Shown here piece by piece: positions 36,040 through 47,600 of a stretch of DNA of 64,000 bases (its first letter is position 1; every line of letters begins with the position of its first letter). Location: assembly GCF_000524195.1 (NCBI RefSeq), contig NW_020170453.1, positions 146,300 to 210,299 of the forward strand, read 5' to 3'. A program made the position numbers and the translations under genes. The notes under the pieces were generated by a model. The model worked only from the letters and a program-made list of their open reading frames with translations. It was not told the origin of the DNA and did no database searches. The stretch comes from Echinococcus granulosus (taxonomy: Eukaryota > Platyhelminthes > Cestoda > Cyclophyllidea > Taeniidae).

Positions 36040-37530
36040 TCCGCTTATTTCATGAGTTATTGTTCCGTCAGGTGCCTATCTGGGTCTCGAGTTCCATCAT
36101 TAGGGAATTCGAAGGCTCATTTCTGATTGGCTGGAAAAAGTTAACGCCCCGAGTGGTTCAATTCTGATAATTTCATTATTTAAGTCGTTTAAGGAATGTT
36201 AAAGACGTGTCCCGCGTAGCGTTCCTTTTCAAAATTTTAACTTTTCCGACTCACGGCTGATTTCCGAGCATTTGTGATAGTCGTATTCTCTCAGCCTACC
36301 TCCTGATTGATTGCTTGGCTCATGCAAATCAGGGGTGCAATCCTGAAGGCCATGCTCAATCGGTTACTACTCCAAGTCCGACAGCCTCTGGCCTCTAATC
36401 GTCAGGTGCGTACGTACTGACCGTACCTCCTTTGTTTACGCATTACGTTAGCAATAAAGGCATATCCTCTGAAGTGGCTAAAAATTTAAGGGACTTTTAA
36501 TTTATCATAAATTCTCTTCAGAAGGGTGATAAACAGTAGGGTGGCAAAAGTTTATAAGTTCGCTTCATGAGTTGCTGTCTTGCCCAGTACTCATGAGCTT
36601 GCGAGCTCCTTGTGCCAAAAGTCAGGGGTTCCGATTGGTTTTATTTTTTTTTTCATTATTTTAAATTCCATCAAGGGAATGATAAAGTAGATGACTGCTG
36701 GAGATGTCTGCGATCCCAGACAACGTCTCATTCAAAATTTTGAAAGTTCCAGTTCCTGACTGATCTCTGATCAAACTAGACAGTTGTGTTCTTGCGCACT
36801 TGTTACTTCCTGATCGGTTAAGTGGTTCATATCAAGCGGAGGTGTAATTTAGGTAGGTGCACTGGTAAACGCTTGAAAGTCATGGTCAGTCGGTTACTTT
36901 CGCCATCAGGCAGTCTCCAACCCCTCCATTCACCGGGAGCGTACGCATTGTTCGCATCCTTTTTTTCACTTACTGCGTTAGTAAAGGCATCTCTGAAGGG
37001 GGTAAAAATTCAAATGATTTTTAAATTGACGCAAATTGCTTTCCAGAGGGACGTAAATAGTCAGTTGGCAGAGGTTTATTAACTTATTTCATGGCTTGCT
37101 TTTCTGTCCAGGACCCATGGGTTTGTGAGCGGCTTTCGCCACCTGGAATACGAGTTTCTTCACAATGGAGTTAAAGATGCAGTTCTAATTGGTTGAAAAA
37201 TCCAGCGGTCGGATTGGCCTCGTTTGGATCATTTCATTATTTGAAAAGTCATCAAAAAAATGTCAGGGTCGATTACTACTGGGGATACCTACAATCTCAG
37301 GTATCTCCTTTGTTCGAAATTTTGAAAGTTTGAATCTGTGGCTGGTCACCAAGCGTTCTAGACAGTCGTGCTCTCGTTCATTCATCACCTCCTGCCTAAT
37401 TGACTCGTACCGAACACTTGAAGGCCATGGTAAGTCGGTTGCTGCTCGATGCCGGTCCGTATCTGCATTCTGGCCGCTAGGTGCGTACGCCCCCTTGTCC
37501 ACTTATTACGTCAGTAATAAAATTTTGGAA
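36040..37530. repeat. three diverged tandem copies of a 0.53-kb unit
   Basis: The string CCATGCTCAATCGGTTACT (about 36352) recurs as CATGGTCAGTCGGTTACT (about 36881) and CCATGGTAAGTCGGTTGCT (about 37424), that is, at 530 and 545 bases. Other shared blocks in each unit are GGTGCGTACG or AGCGTACGC with a following ATTACGTTAG, CTACTGGGGATAC variants, and TTTGAAAGTT. Copies are well diverged with small indels. No coding signal. Confidence 0.75.
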
Positions 37531-38394
37531 TCTTTATCTACGAATTAGCCAATCGGGTGCTTGACAGGGACTAGGCCACACTGGTACTTTTAATGTTTTG
37601 TTAGCTTCATTCTAAAAAAAAACAACTAGATAAGAACTCTGCCACCGCGAAAGCGTTTTAGGCATAGATATCCTCAATTCAAGGTATGCTATTATTTAAA
37701 TTCAAGAAATATAACTAGAAACAGGAGAATTTTCGATGAGTTTCTAGGACTCCAATTAGTGTTTTAGGAATTTTAGGCCCTTAGCTTCAACTGTTAGTAT
37801 TTGGTATCATTATGCAATTCTTTGATAGTTTTTTGCTCTTACTTCCGGTACCAAATCGCTAAATTGAAAAGACTGATTCGAGGGAGACATCTTGATTGTG
37901 CAACTTGAGGATTTTACAACTAATTATGGTTTTATGGGAATGCCAGTGCTCGCCCTTCCCTGTGGATTGATGCAGGTGTGTGAAGTCTCCCCGCCTGTCA
38001 CCCAAGCGGTGACAACGGCATGCACTTCGGTCGTTCCCCCACATTGTCTGCGTGCCCCTGCGGTCCGCACCTGAAATCGATTGGTGCAAGCAAATGACAG
38101 CGCAAAAGTCGGTAGTTTTTCTAATTAAATTACCTCGACCTATAATTGAGAAAGCACTTAATTAACTGATCGATGGCAACTAACTCCTTCAGCTGTGGGT
38201 CACTTCGCTTCTCTCCCTCTCCGCTCATGAGCGCGCGGAGCACTCCTAGCCAGCTTCGCTTTCTGCTCTTCGGAATTCACATAGACTTTTCAAAGTAGGT
38301 TAATTTATTGAAAAATAATTTAGTCAGATTTCTTAACCGTAGTGATGGCTATAGAAACAAACACATGGAGGAAAATAGCCACAATTTTCTGTAG

Positions 38395-38600
38395 CGACTC
38401 AAGACTTCTCTGAAGACGAAAGAAGATACGATACTTGGGCAGAATGAGTATTATGGACACACAGAGGAGTTGCGGAGCCTACCGACATGGCCCGGAGGCC
38501 ACGCAGCTGGGCGGAAGTTTGGAAGGGGAGTCTTAAGTGCCCGCAAAACTAAAACGAAGAGTTAGTCAAATAGCCAAAGTATTACGTACTCCCTCCCCTC
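38395..38600 (+). repeat. dispersed repeat family, copy C
   Basis: Long copy containing CTGAAGACGAAAGAAGATAC, ACTTGGGCAGAATGAG, CACAGAGGAGTTGCGGAGCC, CCGACATGGCCCGGAGGCC and, at its 3' end, GCCCGCAAAACTAAAACGAA. Confidence 0.65.
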
Positions 38601-39039
38601 GCTCTATTGAGTGTCAGCCTCGGCACTCTCCTTGGTCAACCTCCTACGCCGGCCATCGCAACGCAGTCAGTGCTGTAGAGAAAAGCACTCAACCCCAACA
38701 TCTACCTACTGGGGCTCTACCCAACCAGTAGAGAGGGAGAAAAGGAGGTATCGCCTGTTTATTTAATTGACATCTTCATTTAGGCACCGTAGATTGCTCC
38801 GTGGTAAATTTTTTTACATGGTTCATGGCAAGTGTTGCCTTAGTTGTTAAGAGCATTTCTGCAGAACATAACACTGGGGTAGATGCTGAATGTAGACGTC
38901 ATTACTAACCCTTTTGTTGACATAGACTCTCATATCCGCACCCTATGCACTTTCACCATCACGTTATGATTTAGCATTCGTAAGAGAAGTCGGTGTAGCT
39001 ATCCCGCGGGATAGGGTTCGCTTTCCGCTGCCACCAATG

Positions 39040-39240
39040 CAGACCTTCGAGTCCTCCCTGAAGTCAAAAGAAGACATAATACCAGGCTAGAAAATGCATT
39101 ACTGACGTACAGAAGGGCTGGATCGGGGGCTACTGGCATGGCCGGGAGGTGTAGCCTCCCAGGGCAAGTAAAAAGTCGGAGCCCTTCAGTGCTCGCGAAG
39201 CCAAAACGAAGAGTTGAGTAAACGAAGTATAACATTGTAT
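39040..39240 (+). repeat. dispersed repeat family, copy D
   Basis: Same block order as copy C, 0.64 kb away: CCTGAAGTCAAAAGAAGACA, TACAGAAGGGCTGGATCGGG, CTACTGGCATGGCCGGGAGG and a 3' end with GCGAAGCCAAAACGAAGAGT. The first and last blocks set its length near 200 bases. Confidence 0.65.
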
Positions 39241-42189
39241 TCTAAAGCGATAAGATGTGGTCACCCAGTCTGCATGTGATTCGAAACGTTAGTATTTTTC
39301 AAGTATGGTTTATCAAATATAGCCGTCGCTTTTGATAGAGGAATAGTGAAACATATATTTCCAACTTTTGAGGCTTTTCAAAAAGTCCTCGCTGAAATGA
39401 ATTCAGTAGTATCTTCTGTTTACTCCCTATCTTGTAAGGCAAAAGGATGTTAAGAAAGTGCTCCTCAAAAACTCATAAAAGTCTGATTTCCCTACTGTTT
39501 TATTAAAACCCTCTCAGTATTATACGATAAAACTTTCTCATTCAGCGATTTTACCTTATATTAATCGCAGATATAGAAAAGTCTGATTGTCGGAGTAGTA
39601 CCTCTTCCTTCCCCGCCTCCAAAACTTTCAACGACCCTAGCAACAATCCCTCAGAAAAATAATTTAAAAATCGGATTTTACCTCATTAGTACCCCTCCCT
39701 TTGCTTTCCATAAAGCTGGGTTCTAAGTGTGCCAGTTAGGATGAGGGCTAATTCAGTCCAAAGGCTTACAGGTTTGCGACTTCTATGAGAGTTTACCTTT
39801 AAAATATGAACCGTCAACTTTGTCAGGAAACTTTTCAGTGTAGTAATCATTGCTGTGTTCAGGCTGGAATCGCACAGAGTCCGACGGAGAGCTAAGGTCA
39901 TGGTGGAGAGGATGGAAGACCGCCAATCCGAGGCACCAATGCTAGCAGAAGTTGCAGCTGTTGAGGTTCCCTTTCTACGCAAGAACTGCCATAGTTGAAA
40001 CTCCTGCCAATTTTAGTTTTGTTTTTTTTTTCGATCCGAAGAACTAACTTTAACACAGGTAAGCATTGGCTCAAGTTATCCTAATAATCATTCATGAAAA
40101 ATTTCGATACGTTTTGTCCTCCCACTTTCCACTTGGATGGTGAAGCCTCTGATCACTTGCATGGTGACCTTGTATGTTTGTTTAGGACAGGATGGACTGG
40201 GGCATAATAACGTATAGTATTAGCTCTCACCCTCTGGACATGCTGAAGGTATGCGCTCATCCTGTCATCGACGTAGCCAATATCAAATCTCTTACTCGTC
40301 AGCCACATATCCATTTAAGGCCAATTCTATAGCTGAATCTGACTGTTGCAAAATGACGTGATTAACGCATAAATAAACTGTTATTTCCTCAGATTCCTGA
40401 AAGGCGTCGGTCTCAACGCATCCGAGAAGTCAACTTGCTCCCAGAGACGGAGACGGCTGGAAAGAAGCGATCCTCTCGTGTTGAAATAGGTCCGTAGGTA
40501 TTTAAATCAGTCGGGACGTGGACAAAAGAAAGTTTAGAGGGAGAGGGCACGCCAACTCGGCAACGCCGCAGGATCGCCATCATATTGCGATACAATTCAC
40601 AGACTTGTTAGTGGACCCACTCGTCTTTGGGTGAACGCAGAATTAACTATGCTACACCTACTAGGATGAGAAAGCAGAAAGTTGGAGATGTTGCAGTCAT
40701 TGAAGAGAATCTGGTTGACTGGGAGTCCAGACACGAGGTAGGGGCATAGCCAGGTGAACCCAACTAAACTTGTGCCCCTCTAGCTCACCATGCGCACGTT
40801 CCGTTGTACCTCCTCATCACTACAGCATCTGATTCGATAAGTTGTCCTAAAACAGCCCTGAACTATGCAGAGGTGACTACCACTTCCCTGGGGACCGGAA
40901 TAGCTTAACAATGCAAATCTACTTCCATCTGAACGCGTGGGATTCTGAGCTATTCAACAATGTTCTTTCACTTTTAGAGACTATAGTAAATTCCCCAGAC
41001 AGATGAACCTGTTGTCCTTCTCTGGACCCAAATATTCATGCTTACGCACACACACACGCACACACACCGAAAGTGGTCTAGAGGAAGGATCTCTGATCGG
41101 GTGTCGTGGATGCGCCATCAGGGCTCGTCAAGAGTTTCGTCACGCTCGAGAATGCTGATAGGCAAGTTTGAGAAATCAGATCTCTATGCTTAACTGCGTA
41201 GCACAACTTCAGGAATTTTTACAACTGGAAGTCTCTGACCAGGCTTAAACTGGCCTTCAACGCTTTAAATGTTGTATAAAAACAACCTCTACGGTAAATC
41301 ACTCCGGAATCGCTTTCACGTAATCATGGTGATTACTTTCACGGCGGACTAATCCATGCCTTCATGAGGAATGTCTTCTAAACTGATGTAATCAGTTGAA
41401 TGAGAAGATTGACAGTTCGTTGGTAAGGAGCGAGTACAGAAAACAAAACCTAGAGCAACTTTGCTCTTGGTTTCTATGGCTCCTTTGCCCTGGAATGGAT
41501 GAGGGGGGGGGGGACACTCGCGTGCTTGTGATCGGTTGACTGTTTGCAATGGAGCCTCGTCGACAAGTCACCCATTCATGCCTGGATAGTCCCCAGGAGG
41601 CAAACCGTGGACAGTCGCTTTAACTTTTGTGCGGGTAAAACCGCGTTTTATACTTCAAAACTACGTTTTCGAACAGATGCATAAAGACTCAAAATCTGCT
41701 AGATGAAAAGGAAGTTCAAACACCTCTACATTTTGCATTTGGTTTTGATTGAATGTGATAGAAGTCTGTTTGATGCTGTGCTGCCTATTTGAGACCTTCT
41801 GGTTGTCGAAGAGTTGTCAAAGGTACACTTTTTGAATTCCGCGATCAGATTACAAGGGGTGTTCAAGCCAAACAGAGATTTCTAAATTCACGACTGAAAA
41901 GAATAGTGTTCGTGGAGTTGGAAGAGTATGGTCTTGTTGGCATTGACACCTGTCACATTGGTACGCCTGTATTCATTGGTTCCAGAATCGGGGATTCTAC
42001 CCTTTGTGTCCTCATAGGAGTGATTTCCAGTCCTGTGGGCTGAAAACTACCAAGGTCATGCAAGTTCGAGCGTCGGACTTTGATTTTCAGAACTAGTACT
42101 CAAGCGAAACGCGAATCTTCACCCCTGTGCGATCTGTTGATTCCTCCTTACTTCGCCTCCTGTCGATGGGGCGGTCCGCCTTTACTCAC
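39241..42189. other. region with no assigned gene
   Basis: Open frames on the minus strand at 39686-39982 (ends at a GTAAAC donor candidate) and 40413-40595 look moderately protein-like but match nothing known by eye; an AC dinucleotide tract lies at 41045-41069 and a G9 run near 41503. Confidence 0.4.
40621..40749 (+). mobile_element. possible retroelement integrase-tail fragment
   Basis: A 42-codon frame reads RRINYATPTRMRKQKVGDVA followed by VIEENL. The VGD-V-I-EEN-L pattern resembles the domain that follows the integrase core in BEL/Pao-type retroelements (VGDVVLI.E.N.PR..W). No flanking integrase or LTR was recognised, so this is at most a remnant. Confidence 0.25.
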
Positions 42190-42303
42190 TTCACCAACCT
42201 GACTGTCGGTTTTTGTCCATCCCGTGGTAGATGATGTAGCAGTACAAGGACACAAAATGACAACTGCCACCATTATCGTCAATTTCGCTACTCCACGGAG
42301 CAT
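42190..42303 (-). CDS. possible first exon with signal peptide
   Basis: Minus strand ATG at 42303 opens MLRGVAKLTIMVAVVILCPC, then a Ser/Thr-rich stretch to a strong GTGAGT donor after 38 full codons. The hydrophobic core and small residues after it fit a signal peptide or membrane anchor. Partner exons downstream were not resolved (a candidate follows TTTTCAG near 42040 but its phase does not fit). All three frames around here are open, so this may be spurious. Confidence 0.3.
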
Positions 42304-43776
42304 TGCGTAAACTTCTTCGCCTTACCACATCTTTTCCTTCCTTTTTCGGCGAATACTGGTCTGCACAATCCGCAAAGATCTTATTTCGGTGGATTTATGC
42401 ACCTTTGATTCGCCTCTTCTATTAGTCGACGGGACTTTTGAAGAAGTTATCTGCCGGCTGCTCGAGAGCGTCCCTTCTCGAAGTCGTGGCTACATCAGCT
42501 TACGTCTAGGCATTATCTGGCTCCTCCCAAACACACTGGCTGAGTTCAAAATGGTCGAGTAGATGCAGGACGTTTCTGATATGAGGATTGGTTACAATTT
42601 TTTAAACCCAAAGTTGAATAATTCCAGAACTTAATAACAAGTGATGTCATTTTGGGGGCTATATAGCATTTAGGTTGTGGCGATTAGTTTTCTTCCGAGG
42701 TCTTTGTACGAGGAGTCTTGGAATCGCCATAGAAATTGACCGACACTGGTTGAATTTGGTGATGCTACTTGTAGGGGTTGAGAAATTTTCCATTCCATTA
42801 GGAATCACAGGATTCGTGACCACAAAAACCTCAACATATCTAATGCAAGAATGAATACTTGACTATGGTTTGTGGATTCGTCCTTTTGAGAGCCACCCAA
42901 GGGAGCCCCTCAACCCCCAGCGTTTTTGACCTTCAACGGGTGGAAGGGCTAAAACCGTTTGTCAGCCGGTGAGAAGGCATTTAGAGTCCCTGACGCATTC
43001 GTCACTAGGATTCTGAAGGACAATAAACCTTTGCAACTTGAATACTTGATGCCTCCTAAATGGCATTACTTGTCACTAATTTCTTGAACTAATCAATGCT
43101 GTAGGTTGACTACTGTTACGTCATGCTACTTACAAAGTAAAAAGTAGGTAATTGGGTACATATTAAAGTGACAACTAACTTTCCAGTGCTCTACCACAAC
43201 TCCTGAGCCTCTTGCAAGGCTCTCAGTCTCCGATAATTTAATGTTGCCTAGATAGCTCGTTTGGTGCAACATGCAGTCAACATTGCTTTAAAATGCGTCG
43301 ACAGTTGTCATGGCTTCAGACTTCTATCTTCGTGTACGGTTGTGGCCAGATACGCGATAGATGAAGGCCTCAAGGCTGATGCCTCCATTACTAATGTAAA
43401 TGAGTAAGCAAAGGGGCGTTGTCAGTGTGTACCCGGCGGGGAACCACCTGACATCGCCCTGTCAGCCAGAGAGATTGGAGACTCCCTGACCGTGAGTCAA
43501 CGGTTAAGTAGTCACCGATTGACCATGGCTTTTAAGTGTTTAACAGTTCACCTGCTCAGATTTCACCTTTGCTTGATCCGAGAAAAGTGAAATCACGACT
43601 TTCTGGAATGTTTGGAGATCAGGCATGCATCTAAACTGTTAGGATTTCGAACAGGAACGTTTTATAGGGATGCATATATCCACGAGCAAAAGAAGTCAGT
43701 GATTACGACTTCTACGGTGGACTTGTAACCTTTCCATTCTGAGCCTTAGCTGTCCTGGTATGGAAGACAGACCAAC

Positions 43777-44461
43777 CTGGATCCACGCCTTGACGATATT
43801 TTCTGAAGAAGGATCTACAGGTGGAGGTGGTATCTGAAAGGTGCACAGTGGTATGTCCATCGGCGATATACCATGTTGAGCTGCTAGTTTTATCGGTATA
43901 ATTTACTATGACCTTAGGAAGGATTCAAGGTCATTGGACTGGTAATTTAGGAGTCCATGTAGATTAACATAAAATTTCTCAAAAACATTTTTGCTGTTAA
44001 ACAGTCCAATCGCATTCACAGGGCAATGCAACCTTGAACTATGCTGTGATTGAAAGTCACAGTAGGTGATCCGTGAAGTTTAAATAGATAGTATTAATTT
44101 AAACATAAAACCCATCTCTTACCAATCCCAAAGATCTTAAGTTGTCAGTGATAGGAATCAGGGTAGTTGTTCTTGTCAGCCTACACTTCTTTTTCTGGAG
44201 ATCGACGGGCTGCTTGTAGCCGGAAGTTTGGGAATGGCAGAAGTCTACAAAAAGTGACGCGTCAGTGTTCCTGCCTGAGACCAGCGACATCTGGTTACAC
44301 ACATTCATGTAATATGCAGACTGGATGAAGTTAAAAGCAAGGAAGTAGGTGGGGCAGTTGAAATCGGTCAGCTTTGTACTTGGAAGAATGTGGAATCTGG
44401 CCTGTGTTGAGCGCTTTCCCTCTGGATTCCTGACATCAAGCCTGCCAACACTCAAGTCGAC
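43777..44461 (-). CDS. two exon-like segments of an unassigned minus-strand gene
   Basis: A 110-codon open stretch ending at a GTAAGA donor (44123) contains RNPEGKRSTQARFHILPSTK and LTDFNCPTYFLAFNF. A second segment, 43833-43777, is bounded by TTTCAG and GTTGGT, encodes IPPPPVDPSSENIVKAWIQ, and fits in phase 0 after the first. Codon usage looks protein-like. No domain recognised. It may continue the P-loop-like exon at 44564-44670, though the junction phase did not fit by eye. Confidence 0.35.
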
Positions 44462-44563
44462 TTTATGTGATTTTATTTATTTCTACCTAAGCTGGGGTTA
44501 CCGATAAAAAGGACCAACCTTTAAAAGTACCAAAGCACTAGGCAATGACCAACCAGCTTATAC

Positions 44564-44670
44564 CGCATGGTCCACGATGCAAGAGCCGGGATTAACACGT
44601 TGCAGGAGAGAGGCAAGATAATTTAAAAGTGCGGATTTACCAGCACCATCGACAATGTGAGCATGTCCTT
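44564..44670 (-). CDS. possible exon with GAGKS P-loop-like motif
   Basis: Bounded by CTTTTGCAG and a GTATAA donor candidate, the minus strand reads HIVDGAGKSALLNYLASLLQ and then RVNPGSCIVDHA. This resembles the Walker A region of ABC-type or other P-loop ATPases, but the first Gly of the strict pattern is absent. It overlaps the proposed start of the plus-strand GST-like gene by eight bases, so one of the two limits may be wrong. Confidence 0.35.
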
Positions 44671-47600
44671 CTGCAAAAGCTGTTGTGGCTGTTATTGTTG
44701 TTGCCATGAGGAGTATGATTTAAGGAAGGCTGAAGCTAAGGCGCCGAACGAGAATGACGCGGTGTTTGAAATGGAACCCACAGTACCGGAGCTGGAGTAC
44801 ATTGACGATTTTGTTGGTCCGCCATTGATGCTCCTGAAACCGACAATGTCTCCCTCACCTTTGTCACCTCATACGTCGTCTTCACTATTACTGATGTCAC
44901 CACCTACGCCACTGCCTACGTCATCACCGACGTCACCACCGCAATCACTATCGGCGTCATCATCACCACCGACAGTTCCGGAACTGCAGCATGTTGACAA
45001 CTTTATTGAACCTCCCTTGAAACCACCGATATCTACTCCTCCTTCATCACTCCCGACACCATCTTTAACACTCTTGCCGTCACCGTCGATGTCAACACCG
45101 CCGTCACCACCAATACAGCCGAAGGCGACTACCGTTGAGGAAATGGAATCTGCACCGCTGGTGTTATCCACAGCTTCTGTGTGGAAAAATCCGAAATTGG
45201 GGTATTGGAATATTCGTGAGGTAAGTTTTTAGGATGCAACGTAATTCCAGTTTCGAGTGGGGATCCATTGAAATTGTTGAATGGCCATATCTGAGCGTCT
45301 CTTCCGTTTTTGATCACCTCCACGTGGTCGGTACTCTACGAAATCCCCTTCATTCGTTGATATTTTATCATGGTGGGAGGATATTTGGTCCTAATGTCAG
45401 TGATGAATTCTGTGGGACCCCTCTCACGCATAGTTTTGGGTATTTGTTGACCCCACACTGTTCGAGCTCAAACAGGGCTTCGCGGTGGAGGGGATTTCAA
45501 GTGCTACTCTTTTTCTACTGCACAAAGATGCAATTTAAAAAGTCCTCATGGGGTGACTGACCTTTTTTATTCCTTTTTATGACTCTACGTATTCGCATAT
45601 ACTAATCACTTCTTTTTTCAGCAAGGGAATTTAAATTATGAACCTTATACGACAGAAAGTGTAAAGCTTATGCTCTTAATGCCTCCAACTGTAAAATGAT
45701 TTCGAAATTAAACTAAATAGGATTGTCTAGTTTTTTATAATAAAGAATAAATAACAGCCCAAAAGGATTATTTAAGATTCCCCTATCGCGAATGAGGTAC
45801 TGCTTCATTAAGATATCTTCTTTTTCAGCACGGAGGCAAGAAATCGAGTTCTCGTTGCCTTTATTTCCAGCTCACTTTCATTTCTTAAGTATCCGCTTTG
45901 CAAATCTTTATGCGTCGCCTACCACCCAGGAAAGGTGGTATTTATCACTGAAAGAAATGTGCTGGACATACAAGCGGCACAAATATGTGACACGTACATT
46001 CTATTGGCTTAGGCTAAGTAGTTACAAAAATTGTGTTGTAGAAGGGCTGGTAAGGTTAAAATGAATAAAATATAAAAGAATTTGCTGGTGTGAGGTAAAA
46101 TTTGTGACTTTAATTTTTTGAAAAAGCACACAACTTTTATGACCTACAATGGTAGGTTTTGGCCTGTGACTGTGACAGTGAACGATCTGAAACGATTTTG
46201 AGGACAGCATTGACATTTCCCCCATTTTACTTCTTTTGCTCTCCAGAGAGCCGAACAAATTCGAATCTTCTGCCACTACTTTCAGGAGGACTACCAGGAG
46301 GAGCTGTACGAATATGGTCCAGGTAAGGTGGTTCCTTACCATGTTATAAGCCTCGTCAGTGGTTCCGTCTTGCTTATTTTGGGTACAAATAAAAATCTTA
46401 TTATTCCACTAAAACCACCTGGCCAAGGCAACTTGATTGCAGCAATGAGAGATGCTCTTTAAGGAAGAAGAATAGGGAAGGAGAAAGTGGTCTTTCTGAC
46501 TGCCGTTGAAAAAGTTTTGAATATTTTGTTAACATTATTTTTATGGTGTTTTTTTTAAAATTACTTATTCTTGCTTGGATAAACTAGAAATGTTGCTTAG
46601 CCGTGTTGACCTTGAAGATCATGGCTTTAATTTCTCTAGGAAAATAATAAAATTCATGGCCCTGGGTGCTAAATTGCTACAAATGTGTGAAAGGATTATC
46701 AGGATGCTAGCAGAAAAGAAAAGAAGGAAGCACAATTTGTCCCAACTCTTCAGTAATCATTTAGAGGTGACGAATGTCAAAACAGACGATATAAACCCAA
46801 GTTGGAGCCACAGCCTATTCAAATGGAGTTATCCTTGAAAGTGCAATTAAGAGAAGAATTGAAATGACCCAGATCGGTGGTCACTCTGTTAAGATGATGG
46901 CAAAGCCCGCAAGGACTGAAGGAGTCGAGTAATTAAGTAAATAATGTGATCTGAATCTTCCCGCCAATTTTTTAAATAACTGGTTGACAACAGAAAGTTT
47001 ATTCTTTCTTCTCGTCTAAAATGGGACAGGTCCACTGATCACATTTTATAAATCGTGTTGCATGAAGGAGCCATCAACAGTGAACAATACACATCCGTTT
47101 CTTAATTACTTTTGCTCTACAACTGCCCCTGGACCAGTGACTATCTAGTGTCAAGTAGAGGTCACAATTACCAGTCGAAGAAGCATCATCAGGGGATTAC
47201 TGAGNNNNNNNNNNNNNNNNNNNNNNNNNNNNNNNNNNNNNNNNNNNNNNNNNNNNNNNNNNNNNNNNNNNNNNNNNNNNNNNNNNNNNNNNNNNNNNNN
47301 NNNNAGGCCTATCGCCCTTTCTTTCCGGCATTCTGAGCTGCCATGAGGTATCCGTGTGAAATTCCCGATACAGGATTCATTTGCCAAAACAGACAAACTT
47401 GAATCGCACTAGCGGTTCCAAATGGAGATTTTATAAGATGCAAGTTTCTAATGGGAGGAAGACAGTAGAAAGCACAACCAAGGGTACCGCATCGACAGAT
47501 GGACTTATGCCTCTGCTCCATAGTTCCCAAGTGCTCATAAATCGCGGCAAGTGACTGCGGTGGGTTATAAAAGAGCCTGTAGCAACTGCTGGTAGCCTAA

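Noticed and set aside
42310..42560. Plus-strand open frame of about 80 codons (LLLVDGTFEEVICRLLES region)
   Set aside because: No ATG or splice acceptor, no family, and all frames here are open.
44869..45171. Minus-strand Gly/Asp-rich 100-codon frame
   Set aside because: Antisense shadow of the Pro/Ser/Thr-rich GST extension; composition follows from the complementary codons.
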